Source: Hyphomicrobium_A sp965243865 (GTDB lineage Bacteria > Pseudomonadota > Alphaproteobacteria > Rhizobiales > Hyphomicrobiaceae). From it: a stretch of DNA of 64,000 nucleotides. The stretch spans positions 3,410,001-3,474,000 of the forward strand of contig NZ_OZ251603.1 in NCBI RefSeq assembly GCF_965243865.1. Reading direction: 5' to 3'. Position numbers and translations under genes: made by a program. The stretch's first letter is position 1. Each line of letters starts with the position of its first letter. Shown piece by piece: positions 16,915 through 24,890 of the stretch. Under the pieces are notes generated by a model. It was not told the origin of the DNA, made no database searches, and saw only the letters and a program-made list of their open reading frames with translations.

Positions 16915-17892
16915 TCAAAAAAGCATGCTCGTGACGAGGCCGAGCAGAGCCACGCTTGCTGCCTGGACCACGCAGGCCGTGCGGAACAGGCTCAGAGCGC
17001 GCCGGATGTCGGCCGCGCCAAGGTCGCTGCGGCCAGATCCCATCCACGCATCTTCCACCACCGCGCCGCCATAGCTTCTGGGTCCCGCGAGGCGGATGTC
17101 GAGCGCACCCGCCATCGCTGCTTCCGGCCATCCCGCGTTGGGCGAGCGATGCCGACCAGCGCCTTGCACCACGGCCTGCATGCCACCGCGCGCATCGAAG
17201 CCCGCTCGCACCCCGGCCGCCGCGATGATCAACAGCGCGGCAAGGCGCGAGGCGGGCAGGTTGATCAGGTCGTCGAGACGCGCCGCCGCCCAGCCGAACG
17301 CGTGATAGCGTTCGCTCTTGTGCCCGATCATGCTGTCGGCCGTATTCACCGCCTTGTAGAGCGCGGCTCCAGGCAGGCCACCGACGATCAGCCAGAACAG
17401 CGGCGCCACCACGCCATCGGAGTAATTCTCCGCAAGGCTCTCGATCGCAGCCCGGCTCACGGCCGCCTCATCGAGGTCGGCCGTATCGCGCCCCACGATC
17501 ATGCCGACCGCCTTGCGTCCTGCGTCGATGCCGCCGTCCTCGAGCGCCTCGGCGACCGCCGTCACGTGCTCATAGAGGCTGCGCTGGGCGATCAGCATGC
17601 TGGCCGCCGCTCCGATCACCAACACGCTGAACGGCCACGGCAGCACCAGCCGGGTGACCGCCTCGAAGGCGACACAGGCCGCGGCCGTGGCCGCCATAAC
17701 AACGATGAGGCAGGCCGTGCCGTTGACCCGCCGACGCCCAAATGAGAACCGCGGCAGGTTCCAGCGCGTCTCGCACCATGCTATCAGCCGGCCGATCCAG
17801 GTGACCGGATGGCCGATGCGCGCAAAAAGCCACTGTGGATAGCCACAGGCGGCGTCCAGCAGCAGAGCGACAAGCGACGTGAAGAAGAACAT
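16915..17892 (-). CDS. cbiB: Adenosylcobinamide-phosphate synthase (CbiB/CobD membrane protein)
   Basis: 325 residues, with the family motifs GHPVTWIGRLI, AAIESLAENYSDGVVAPLFW, ALYKAVNTADSMIGH and LDDLINLPASRL, and four to five membrane segments. It joins aminopropanol or its phosphate to adenosylcobyric acid at the inner membrane. It is called cbiB in enteric and cobD in Pseudomonas nomenclature. The start codon lies 41 bases from the divergent cobC start, so the two share one short promoter region. CobC makes its substrate and CbiZ regenerates adenosylcobyric acid. Confidence 0.95.
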   Translation of the reverse strand: MFFFTSLVALLLDAACGYPQWLFARIGHPVTWIGRLIAWCETRWNLPRFSFGRRRVNGTACLIVVMAATAAACVAFEAVTRLVLPWPFSVLVIGAAASMLIAQRSLYEHVTAVAEALEDGGIDAGRKAVGMIVGRDTADLDEAAVSRAAIESLAENYSDGVVAPLFWLIVGGLPGAALYKAVNTADSMIGHKSERYHAFGWAAARLDDLINLPASRLAALLIIAAAGVRAGFDARGGMQAVVQGAGRHRSPNAGWPEAAMAGALDIRLAGPRSYGGAVVEDAWMGSGRSDLGAADIRRALSLFRTACVVQAASVALLGLVTSMLF

Positions 17893-17933
17893 GCGCGGTG
17901 AGATCCGACCCTCGAGAAGAGCATGGTGCTAGC

Positions 17934-18935
17934 ATGACCGCGGGACGCATAGAACCTGTCGATCACGGGGGTGACCTCGACACCGCGCGCCGCCGCTATC
18001 CGGGGGCGCAGCTACCATGGATCGATCTGTCGACCGGCATCAATCCCCGCCCATATCCCTTCACGATGCCGCCAATGGAAGCCTGGACGCAGCTGCCGCA
18101 GCGCTCGGCGGAGTTGGCATTGAGGCAGGCTGCCGCGGATCGCTACGGCGCCCCGGGCGTGGAGATGGTGGTCTCGGCGCCCGGCAGTCAGGCGCTGATC
18201 CAGGTTCTCCCGCGCCTGATCGATCCGGCCGACGTGACCGTCCTCGCGCCGACGTACGCAGAACATGCCATCGCCTGGGCCCGATGCGGGCATCGGGTCA
18301 GCGAGCGCTCCGCGATCGATGACGTCGGTGCTGCCCGCGTCGTCGTCGTGGTGAACCCGAACAATCCGACCGGGGCCATTGTCTCAACCGATGCTCTTTG
18401 CGAACTGGCGTCAGCGCTCGAGACGCGCCGCGGTCTTCTCGTCGTCGACGAAGCATTTGCAGACTTCGCACCCGAGGCGAGCCTCGTCTCCCGCCTGCCT
18501 GAGCGCTGCATCGTGCTGCGGTCGCTGGGCAAGGCCTATGGCCTCGGCGGCGTGCGCGCCGGATTTGCCATCGCCCAGCCGACACTGGCTGAAGAGCTTC
18601 GCGCCGAGATCGGCCCTTGGGCCGTCTCTGGCCCGGCACTTGCCATCGGCCGCGCGGCGCTCGCCGATGTCGATTGGCTGTCTGCAGCAAAGGCGCGGCT
18701 GACAGAGGATTGCCAGCGTCTCGATGCGATGCTGAAGGCGATAGGTATAACGCTCATCGGCGGAACGCATCTCTTCCGCCTCGTCCGGCACGACGACGCC
18801 GCCATCATCGCTGACCGGCTTGGCCGTAACGGCATTATCGTCCGCCGCTTCGCGGCTCAGCCGACATGGCTGCGCTTCGGCCTGCCCGGCAGCGAGGACG
18901 CGTGGAAGCGCCTCTCCAGCGCGCTCAAAGACTAG
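17934..18935 (+). CDS. cobC: L-threonine-O-3-phosphate decarboxylase (CobC, PLP-dependent)
   Basis: 333 residues from ATG 17934; an upstream GTG at 17898 is in frame but lies only 6 bases from the divergent cbiB start. Class I/II aminotransferase fold with DLSTGINPRPYP, VVVNPNNPTGAI, VVDEAFADF and the PLP lysine in SLGKAYGLGGVRAGF. CobC-type enzymes decarboxylate threonine phosphate to (R)-1-amino-2-propanol phosphate for the nucleotide loop of cobamides. Histidinol-phosphate aminotransferase is the main alternative, but the divergent pairing with cbiB decides for CobC. Confidence 0.92.
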   Translation: MTAGRIEPVDHGGDLDTARRRYPGAQLPWIDLSTGINPRPYPFTMPPMEAWTQLPQRSAELALRQAAADRYGAPGVEMVVSAPGSQALIQVLPRLIDPADVTVLAPTYAEHAIAWARCGHRVSERSAIDDVGAARVVVVVNPNNPTGAIVSTDALCELASALETRRGLLVVDEAFADFAPEASLVSRLPERCIVLRSLGKAYGLGGVRAGFAIAQPTLAEELRAEIGPWAVSGPALAIGRAALADVDWLSAAKARLTEDCQRLDAMLKAIGITLIGGTHLFRLVRHDDAAIIADRLGRNGIIVRRFAAQPTWLRFGLPGSEDAWKRLSSALKD

Positions 18936-18970
18936 CTCGGCAAGCAGCTCTACGGCGTCCGAGACTTCAA

Positions 18971-20308
18971 CTAGACACCCGGAGCATGCCGGGCGGCTGA
19001 GTTGTCGAGGTAGGAATCGAAGCACGCGGCAATCGAGCGAACGAATGGACGACCGCGATCGGTGACGCGGAATGCCTCGCCATCGCCCTCGACCAGCTGA
19101 TCCTGATCCGCCTCCAGCAGCGCCTGCGCCTCCTGCAGGATTTCCTCAGACTGTGCGCCAAAGCGTTGGCGCAGTTCCTGAGCCGGAAATGTCAGGTCGC
19201 ACATAAGCCGCTCGATCACGAAAGCGCGCATGCGATCGTTGTCGGTCAGTGCAATTCCGCGCGCCGTCGCCAGCCCATCCTCGCTGATACGTCGCGCATA
19301 CTCTGGCGTCGCGGGATGGTTCTGCACATACCCATGCGGCAGGCGCCCGATCGCCGACGCGCCAAAGCCGATCAGAGCATCGGCCGCGTCCGTCGTGTAG
19401 CCCTGGAAGTTGCGCGCCAGATGCCCCTGCGCGAGCGGATCGTCCGGCAGAGCGAAATGGTCGAGGCCGATGCGAACATAACCTGCGCGCGTCAGAACGC
19501 GAGCAAGCCGGCTCGCTTGTCCGAACCGCTCGACCGAGTCGGGCAACGACGCCGTCGCAATGAGCCGCTGATGCTTGAGCCGCTCCGGCAGGTGCGCGTA
19601 TCCGAACGCAGCGATGCGCGTAGGTCGCAACTCCAGCACCCTATCCAATGTGCTCTGCAGGCTGGAGCGCGCCTGATACGGCAATCCGTACACGAGATCG
19701 ACGTTGACAGAATGAATGCCGTGCGCACGGAACGCTTCGACTGCGCGTTGCGTCTGCTCGAACGACTGCTTCCGATTGATCGCCGCTTGCACTTTCGGAT
19801 CGAAATCCTGGATGCCGATCGACACGCGATTGACGCCAGCCCGTGCGAAAGCAACGACACGATCCTCATCGAGCCCGCGCGGGTCGACCTCGACGGCAAA
19901 CTCCGCATCGTCCGCCCAGCGGAACAGCCGCCTTTGCAGATAGGCCAGCTTGAGGATGTCCTCAGCCGAGAGAATATTCGGCGACCCCCCGCCCCAGTGG
20001 TTGTGCATCACCACATGCTCGGCCGGAAAGATCTGTGCGACGTGTTCCATCTCCGCGTAGAGCGACGTGAGATATTCGCTCACCGGCTCGTAGCGGCGCA
20101 CGGCCTTGGTGCAGCACCCGCAGTACCAGCAAAGCTCGTCGCAGAATGGAATGTGGGAGTAGAGCGACAGCCGCGTGCCTGGCTTCAGCTCGGCGAGCCA
20201 CGCCCGATATGTAGCAGCCCCGACGTCCGCCGAAAAATGCGGGGCAGTGGGGTAGCTGGTGTACCGCGGCACCGGGGTGGAATACCGCTTTGCGAGTTCG
20301 AGGCTCAT
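18971..20308 (-). CDS. hemN: Oxygen-independent coproporphyrinogen III dehydrogenase
   Basis: 445 residues from ATG 20308 (MSLELAKRYSTPVPRYTSYP); an upstream 24-residue extension is not supported. Radical SAM cluster Cys56, Cys60, Cys63 plus the HemN-specific following Cys (CDELCWYCGC), WGGGSPNIL and SIGIQDFD motifs, and the C-terminal HemN domain. It oxidatively decarboxylates coproporphyrinogen III to protoporphyrinogen IX without O2, supplying heme for the cbb3 oxidase under low oxygen. An FNR-type box lies 73 bases upstream of the start. Confidence 0.96.
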   Translation of the reverse strand: MSLELAKRYSTPVPRYTSYPTAPHFSADVGAATYRAWLAELKPGTRLSLYSHIPFCDELCWYCGCCTKAVRRYEPVSEYLTSLYAEMEHVAQIFPAEHVVMHNHWGGGSPNILSAEDILKLAYLQRRLFRWADDAEFAVEVDPRGLDEDRVVAFARAGVNRVSIGIQDFDPKVQAAINRKQSFEQTQRAVEAFRAHGIHSVNVDLVYGLPYQARSSLQSTLDRVLELRPTRIAAFGYAHLPERLKHQRLIATASLPDSVERFGQASRLARVLTRAGYVRIGLDHFALPDDPLAQGHLARNFQGYTTDAADALIGFGASAIGRLPHGYVQNHPATPEYARRISEDGLATARGIALTDNDRMRAFVIERLMCDLTFPAQELRQRFGAQSEEILQEAQALLEADQDQLVEGDGEAFRVTDRGRPFVRSIAACFDSYLDNSAARHAPGV

Positions 20309-20380
20309 GGGAAATTCCGTGCAAATCCGCTTGCCGTCGTCGGCACGATCGAGATTTACCGCCGCGCGCGTCTGCACCAC

Positions 20381-20394
20381 TTGATGCTGGTCAA
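20381..20394 (-). promoter_or_regulatory. FNR/FixK-type box before hemN
   Basis: TTGATGCTGGTCAA (plus-strand reading) matches TTGAT-N4-ATCAA at nine of ten defined positions. It lies 73 bases upstream of the hemN start codon, a suitable place for a class II activator site. The likely ligand is the FixK-like protein encoded at 21165. Confidence 0.75.
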
Positions 20395-20440
20395 AGGCTC
20401 AGCTCCGCCCCACGCGACAGACTGAACATTGGCAAGCACA

Positions 20441-20992
20441 TTAGTGAACCTGCTTGCCGATGTGAGGGAACGACAACTCACCGCTGCAGAGCAGGTTGAG
20501 CGGGAAGCGGAGCACAGGCCGCATGCTCCACCACTTATCGCAGAGTGACTTTTCTGCGTCCGAATAGGACTTCGGCAACCGCGCCGCGAGTTCGCCGTCG
20601 AGACACAGGTGCGACAGGCGGGCCGAATGCGCTTGCCTTAGGAGAGCTGCGAGGTTGTCGTCGATGGGATCACGTTCTCCCACCAGCTTATCGAGCTGAC
20701 GTCCGATTTGAGCGTGCTGCTGCGACAGGCTGGCGTGGTCGGCGCACCGCTGAGAGACGAGCTGCGCAACGGCTTCTCCGTGGCGCGCGGTGAGAATCGG
20801 GAAGATGACCCCTTCCTGAAAGCTGACGTGCTCGCTCCAGCTCCCCTCCAGGGTACGGCTGAGAATGCGGGCGATCCGTAGATCGCCCCCTGCCGGAAGG
20901 GTGTCAGCCAGGGCCGCCAAGGCGTGGCTGATCTCCCTTTGCAGCACCGCATCCGCGTGAACACGTGCGTTAATGTCGCTACAGCTATGCAT
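20441..20992 (-). CDS. Hemerythrin-like (HHE) domain protein
   Basis: 183 residues, mostly helical. An early His pair, EHVSFQEGVIFPIL (His and Glu spaced as in HHE domains) and ADHASLSQQHAQI supply the His/Glu ligands of a diiron site. The C-terminal 60 residues (WWSMRPVLRFPLNLL) are not part of the domain and I do not recognise them. Bacterial hemerythrins bind O2 or NO, store O2, or repair iron-sulfur clusters. It lies between hemN and fixK on the hemN strand, and an FNR-type box sits 34 bases before its start, so it probably belongs to the microaerobic response. Confidence 0.75.
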   Translation of the reverse strand: MHSCSDINARVHADAVLQREISHALAALADTLPAGGDLRIARILSRTLEGSWSEHVSFQEGVIFPILTARHGEAVAQLVSQRCADHASLSQQHAQIGRQLDKLVGERDPIDDNLAALLRQAHSARLSHLCLDGELAARLPKSYSDAEKSLCDKWWSMRPVLRFPLNLLCSGELSFPHIGKQVH

Positions 20993-21025
20993 GCAGGGAC
21001 ACTAGTCAGCTGATGCACCTGCGCT

Positions 21026-21039
21026 TTGACAAAAATCAT
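21026..21039. promoter_or_regulatory. FNR/FixK-type box between the hemerythrin gene and fixK
   Basis: TTGACAAAAATCAT matches TTGAT-N4-ATCAA at eight of ten positions. It is 34 bases from the hemerythrin start and 126 bases from the fixK start in the divergent intergenic region, so it may give autoregulation of fixK, control of the hemerythrin gene, or both. Confidence 0.6.
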
Positions 21040-21164
21040 CCCGCGCCAGATGGGGTCAGCTGTTACACTCTCTTACAATTCGTCACGAGCCCGGCATATC
21101 GGCGCGGCAAGCCTGTCTTTTAATCCATTCTAACGATCACCACGATCCAAGGACGGAGAAGACG

Positions 21165-21848
21165 ATGCTAGCGATGCAGGCCGACGAGGTTCTGAACGTC
21201 TCTCACGCTGCGGCAGGTAGTCTTGCGGGTTCTCTGGATGAGCGCATGGCACACGCGGTTATGCGGCGCTTGGTAGCCAAGGAGCACGTCTTCTGTGAGG
21301 GCGACGATCGCCAGCACGTCTTTCGCGTCGAGGATGGTGTCATTGCCGTCTACAAGACCCTTCCCGACGGCCGCCGCCAGATCATTGATTTCGCCTACCC
21401 CGGAGATCTCATCGGGCTGGGTGTCCTCAGCGAGCACGTGCTGAGCGCCCAGGCGACCGTACCCTCCCGCGTCCGCTGCCTTTCTGCCGCCTCGCTCGAG
21501 CGGATGGCCGAAAGCGACGCCAGCCTTGCGCTGAAGCTCTATAAGTCGGTCTGTCAGGAACTTGCCGCCACGCGCAGCCTGCTCGTTACCGTTGGTCAGC
21601 GTAGCGCCATCGAGCGCGTCGCAGCCTTTCTTATTGCACTGCACCGTCGCACCGCCGCGAGCGGATCTTCGATCATCAAGCTCGCCATGCGCCGCAGCGA
21701 CATCGCCGACCTGCTCGGCCTCACCATTGAGACCGTCAGCCGCACCCTGACCAAGCTTCGCATCATGGGTGTGATCGACATCGAGCAAGGCGGCTCGCGC
21801 GTCCAGTTGCTCGATCAGGCGCGTCTCGTCGAGTTGGCGAACGAGTAG
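21165..21848 (+). CDS. Crp/Fnr-family transcriptional regulator, FixK/FnrN-like
   Basis: 227 residues: cyclic-nucleotide-binding-type beta-roll (about 25-140), dimer helix, and a C-terminal winged helix-turn-helix (about 160-225). The recognition helix reads LTIETVSRTLTKL; the E-x-x-S-R residues are those that read TTGA half-sites in FNR and FixK. There is no N-terminal cysteine cluster (single scattered Cys only, for example Cys44), so it should not sense O2 through its own iron-sulfur cluster, as in FixK. Boxes fitting its specificity precede hemN, its own region and ccoN. No fixL/fixJ pair is in the window, so its oxygen signal is unknown. Confidence 0.9.
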   Translation: MLAMQADEVLNVSHAAAGSLAGSLDERMAHAVMRRLVAKEHVFCEGDDRQHVFRVEDGVIAVYKTLPDGRRQIIDFAYPGDLIGLGVLSEHVLSAQATVPSRVRCLSAASLERMAESDASLALKLYKSVCQELAATRSLLVTVGQRSAIERVAAFLIALHRRTAASGSSIIKLAMRRSDIADLLGLTIETVSRTLTKLRIMGVIDIEQGGSRVQLLDQARLVELANE

Positions 21849-21900
21849 TTGCTCACGAACGCCTAGTTATCCAGGCCTTCGTCCCGTGGGCCGGATATGC

Positions 21901-21961
21901 CGGCGCCACCGCCCCGAGCTGCATTCGCCGACCGGATGCGGCTTCGGGGATGGTGGCGCCG
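21901..21961. other. Long imperfect hairpin between fixK and ccoN
   Basis: The outer arms CGGCGCCACC (21901-21910) and GGTGGCGCCG (21952-21961) pair perfectly over 10 bp. Inside, CCCCGA (21912-21917) pairs with TCGGGG (21944-21949), and GCAT (21921-21924) with ATGC (21936-21939), around an 11-base loop. In all about 24 pairs in 61 bases, starting 52 bases after the fixK stop. No strong T-run follows. It may end fixK transcription, stabilise its mRNA, or be part of a regulatory RNA. Confidence 0.6.
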
Positions 21962-22124
21962 CATTCATTTATGCTGATCAATTCCGCTTCCGAGACCCGC
22001 ACCTCTTCTCGCGGACACTGCAATGCGTCAGGCTTGAAGGACGCGACCGACCGAGCCACGCTGTGATGGTCACGACACTGAGCTGTGGCAATCGTCCTGT
22101 GTGCGAGCGTGCCGCAAGGCCAAT

Positions 22125-22138
22125 TTGATCAGCCTCAA
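22125..22138 (+). promoter_or_regulatory. FNR/FixK-type box before ccoN
   Basis: TTGATCAGCCTCAA matches TTGAT-N4-ATCAA at nine of ten defined positions (full TTGA-N6-TCAA). It lies 163 bases upstream of the ccoN start codon. Activation of cbb3 oxidase operons by FixK or FNR from such a site is standard in this group. Confidence 0.8.
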
Positions 22139-22300
22139 GCAGCAGGCACCTAACTCGATGCAACCAAACGATAGCGATGCAATGCGAGAGAAATGGCCGA
22201 GAAATCAGCTACCCTTTCGTCGCACACTTGATCGCCGTCAATGGGCGGCGGGCATTGTGGCTCGTATCGTTTACCGTCCGGGGAGAGACGAGGTTTGACG

Positions 22301-23968
22301 ATGAAGGCAACAACCAGCGAAGAGGTCATCGCACTATCAGGTGCGACTGCGACAATCGTCGCAGTAATCATAGGCGCCATCGGCGCCGTGCTAGCAATAT
22401 TCGGTCAGGACGAAGTGATACGCCTCCACGGCGCGCTCTTCCTTCTGGCTGCAGCTGCTGGCGGCTACTATGTTCTGACGCATCCGCGTCAGGGGGGAGC
22501 CGACGAGCAGGCCCACTACATGGATGGGCCGATCAAGGTGGCGACGATCGCCGCCGTGTTTTGGGGGATTGTAGGGTTTCTCGTCGGCGACATCATCGCC
22601 TGGCAGCTAGCCTTCCCCGTCCTCAACCTCGATCTGCCATGGACCAACTTCGGGCGCATGCGCCCGGTGCATACGTCGGCAGTGATTTTCGCCTTTGGCG
22701 GAAACGTTCTTCTTGCCACGTCGCTGTATGTCGTCCAGCGCACCAGCCGCGCCCGCATCGCCGGGTACTGGTCGCCGTGGTTCGTCATTTGGGGCTATCA
22801 GCTCTTCATCGTTCTCGCAGCGTCGAGCTACGTCCTCGGCGCGACCGAGGGGCGCGAGTACGCCGAGCCGGAATGGTACATCGACCTGTGGCTGACGCTG
22901 GTGTGGGTTGTTTACCTGCTGGTGTTCCTGGGAACGCTGTGGAAGCGCAAGGAACCGCACATCTACGTGGCCAACTGGTTCTACCTGGCGTTCATCGTGA
23001 CGATTGCGATGCTGCACATCGTCAACAACCTCTCCATCCCGGTCTCGTTCCTGGGGTCCAAGAGCTACTCGCTGTTCTCGGGTGTCCAGGATGCCATGAC
23101 CCAGTGGTGGTATGGCCATAACGCCGTCGGCTTCTTCCTGACCGCCGGCTTCCTCGGCATCATGTACTACTTCATCCCCAAGCGCGTTGAGCGGCCGGTC
23201 TACTCCTACCGCTTGTCGATCGTGCACTTCTGGTCGCTGATCTTCCTCTACATTTGGGCGGGTCCGCACCATCTGCACTACACCGCGCTTCCGGACTGGA
23301 CGCAGACACTCGGTATGACCTTCTCGATCATGCTGTGGATGCCCTCGTGGGGCGGCATGATCAACGGCCTGATGACGCTGTCGGGCGCCTGGGATCGCCT
23401 GCGTACTGATCCAGTCGTGCGTCTGCTCGTCGTGTCGGTCGCCTTCTACGGCATGTCGACCTTCGAAGGCCCGCTCATGTCGATCAAGTCGGTCAACTCG
23501 CTGTCGCACTACACCGACTGGACCATCGGTCACGTGCACTCCGGTGCTCTGGGCTGGGTCGGAATGGTGTCATTTGGCGCGATCTACTGCCTCGTTCCCT
23601 GGCTGTGGAAGCGTCGTGGCCTCTATTCGATCCGCCTCGTGGAGTGGCACTTCTGGACCGCGACTGTGGGCATCGTCCTCTACATCTCCGCGATGTGGGT
23701 GTCGGGCATCACGCAGGGTCTGATGTGGCGCGCCTACGACAAGCTTGGCTTCCTCAAGTACTCGTTCGTCGAGACGGTTGAGGTCATGCATTGGCCGTAC
23801 GTTATCCGCGCCACTGGTGGTCTCTTGTTCCTCCTCGGTGCTGTGTTCATGGCCATCAACGTGTGGCGCACGATCCGCGGTGAGGTTTCATCTGACATTG
23901 CCGACCAGCCGGAATCCGCGGCCGCGCCTGAACTGCGCCACGCTGCGACTGCCGTGCCGGCCGAGTGA
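22301..23968 (+). CDS. ccoN: Cytochrome c oxidase, cbb3-type, subunit I
   Basis: 555 residues from ATG 22301, preceded by the purine-rich GGGGAGAGACGAGG. Heme-copper oxidase catalytic subunit of the C family, about 12-14 helices. Conserved histidine motifs are visible: RPVHTSAVIFAFGGN (low-spin heme b), WWYGHNAVGFF (CuB), WAGPHHLHYT (CuB His pair) and DWTIGHVHSGALGW (heme b3 and b ligands). It reduces O2 to water with high affinity and pumps protons in the inner membrane. First gene of ccoNOQP, with an FNR-type box upstream. Confidence 0.97.
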   Translation: MKATTSEEVIALSGATATIVAVIIGAIGAVLAIFGQDEVIRLHGALFLLAAAAGGYYVLTHPRQGGADEQAHYMDGPIKVATIAAVFWGIVGFLVGDIIAWQLAFPVLNLDLPWTNFGRMRPVHTSAVIFAFGGNVLLATSLYVVQRTSRARIAGYWSPWFVIWGYQLFIVLAASSYVLGATEGREYAEPEWYIDLWLTLVWVVYLLVFLGTLWKRKEPHIYVANWFYLAFIVTIAMLHIVNNLSIPVSFLGSKSYSLFSGVQDAMTQWWYGHNAVGFFLTAGFLGIMYYFIPKRVERPVYSYRLSIVHFWSLIFLYIWAGPHHLHYTALPDWTQTLGMTFSIMLWMPSWGGMINGLMTLSGAWDRLRTDPVVRLLVVSVAFYGMSTFEGPLMSIKSVNSLSHYTDWTIGHVHSGALGWVGMVSFGAIYCLVPWLWKRRGLYSIRLVEWHFWTATVGIVLYISAMWVSGITQGLMWRAYDKLGFLKYSFVETVEVMHWPYVIRATGGLLFLLGAVFMAINVWRTIRGEVSSDIADQPESAAAPELRHAATAVPAE

Positions 23969-23975
23969 GGGAACC

Positions 23976-24704
23976 ATGAAGCACGATTTTTTCGAAAAGA
24001 ACTCGATGGTGCTGCTGATCGGCATCCTGATTGTGGTGTCGATCGGCGGTCTGGTGGAGATCGCCCCGCTATTCCTGCTCAACTCGACCATCGAGAAGGT
24101 GCAGGGCATGCGGCCATATTCTCCGCTCGAGCTGGCAGGGCGTGACATCTACCTTCGCGAAGGCTGCTATAACTGCCACTCGCAGATGATCCGCTCGCTG
24201 CGTGACGAGGTTGAGCGCTACGGGCACTACAGCCTCGCCGCCGAGAGCATGTACGATCACCCGTTCCAGTGGGGATCGAAGCGCACCGGGCCCGATCTTG
24301 CTCGTGTCGGTGGCAAGTACTCCGACAACTGGCACGTCGACCACATGCACGATCCGCGCTCCGTCGTTCCCGAGTCGGTCATGCCCGGCTATCCGTTCCT
24401 TGCCAAGCGCAAGCTTGACCATGCGGATATGGCCGAGCGCATGAAGACGCTGCGTCTCACCGGCGTACCTTACACCGATGAGATGATCGAGAATGCGCAG
24501 GCCGACCTGGTCGCGCAGATCACGCCCGACAGCGCGGAATCCAAAGCGATGCTTGGGCGATACCCGAAGGCGCAGGTTCGCAAGTTCGACGGCGCCCAAG
24601 GAGATCAGCCGACCGAGCTCGATGCAATGATCGCCTATCTTCAGATGTTGGGAACGCTCGTCGACTTCGCCAAGTTCGACGCAGCCGGTCCCAACCTACG
24701 CTGA
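23976..24704 (+). CDS. ccoO: Cytochrome c oxidase, cbb3-type, subunit II (monoheme cytochrome c)
   Basis: 242 residues from ATG 23976, seven bases after the ccoN stop and preceded by GAGGGA. One N-terminal membrane anchor (about 11-37) and a periplasmic domain with a single heme c site CYNCH (Cys64, Cys67, His68); the region after it matches the CcoO family (SQMIRSLRDEVERYGHYS, GPDLARVGGKYS). It takes electrons to the heme b/b3 centre of CcoN. Downstream Met residues can supply the distal heme ligand. Confidence 0.96.
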   Translation: MKHDFFEKNSMVLLIGILIVVSIGGLVEIAPLFLLNSTIEKVQGMRPYSPLELAGRDIYLREGCYNCHSQMIRSLRDEVERYGHYSLAAESMYDHPFQWGSKRTGPDLARVGGKYSDNWHVDHMHDPRSVVPESVMPGYPFLAKRKLDHADMAERMKTLRLTGVPYTDEMIENAQADLVAQITPDSAESKAMLGRYPKAQVRKFDGAQGDQPTELDAMIAYLQMLGTLVDFAKFDAAGPNLR

Positions 24705-24713
24705 GGCCATGCC

Positions 24714-24890
24714 ATGACATATCACGCTGCGACGGTTCTCTCGCAGACCATAGCCCTGGTGCTCTTCGTAAGTCTGTTCCTGGCCATCGTCGCCTATGCG
24801 TTCTGGCCGGGAAACAAGAAGAAGTTTGATCAAGCGGCGCAGGTGCCGCTTGAGGACAAGAATGACGAACCGGAGGGAGACGGTCGATGA
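24714..24890 (+). CDS. ccoQ: Cbb3-type cytochrome oxidase subunit CcoQ
   Basis: 58 residues. ATG at 24714, nine bases after the ccoO stop, and TGA at 24888-24890, which overlaps the ccoP ATG by four bases. One membrane helix (LSQTIALVLFVSLFLAIVAYAFWP) followed by a charged cytoplasmic tail (NKKKFDQAAQVPLEDKNDEP), the standard FixQ/CcoQ layout. It stabilises the cbb3 complex, particularly binding of CcoP. Too short for most gene lists, but position, overlap and sequence leave little doubt. Confidence 0.93.
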   Translation: MTYHAATVLSQTIALVLFVSLFLAIVAYAFWPGNKKKFDQAAQVPLEDKNDEPEGDGR

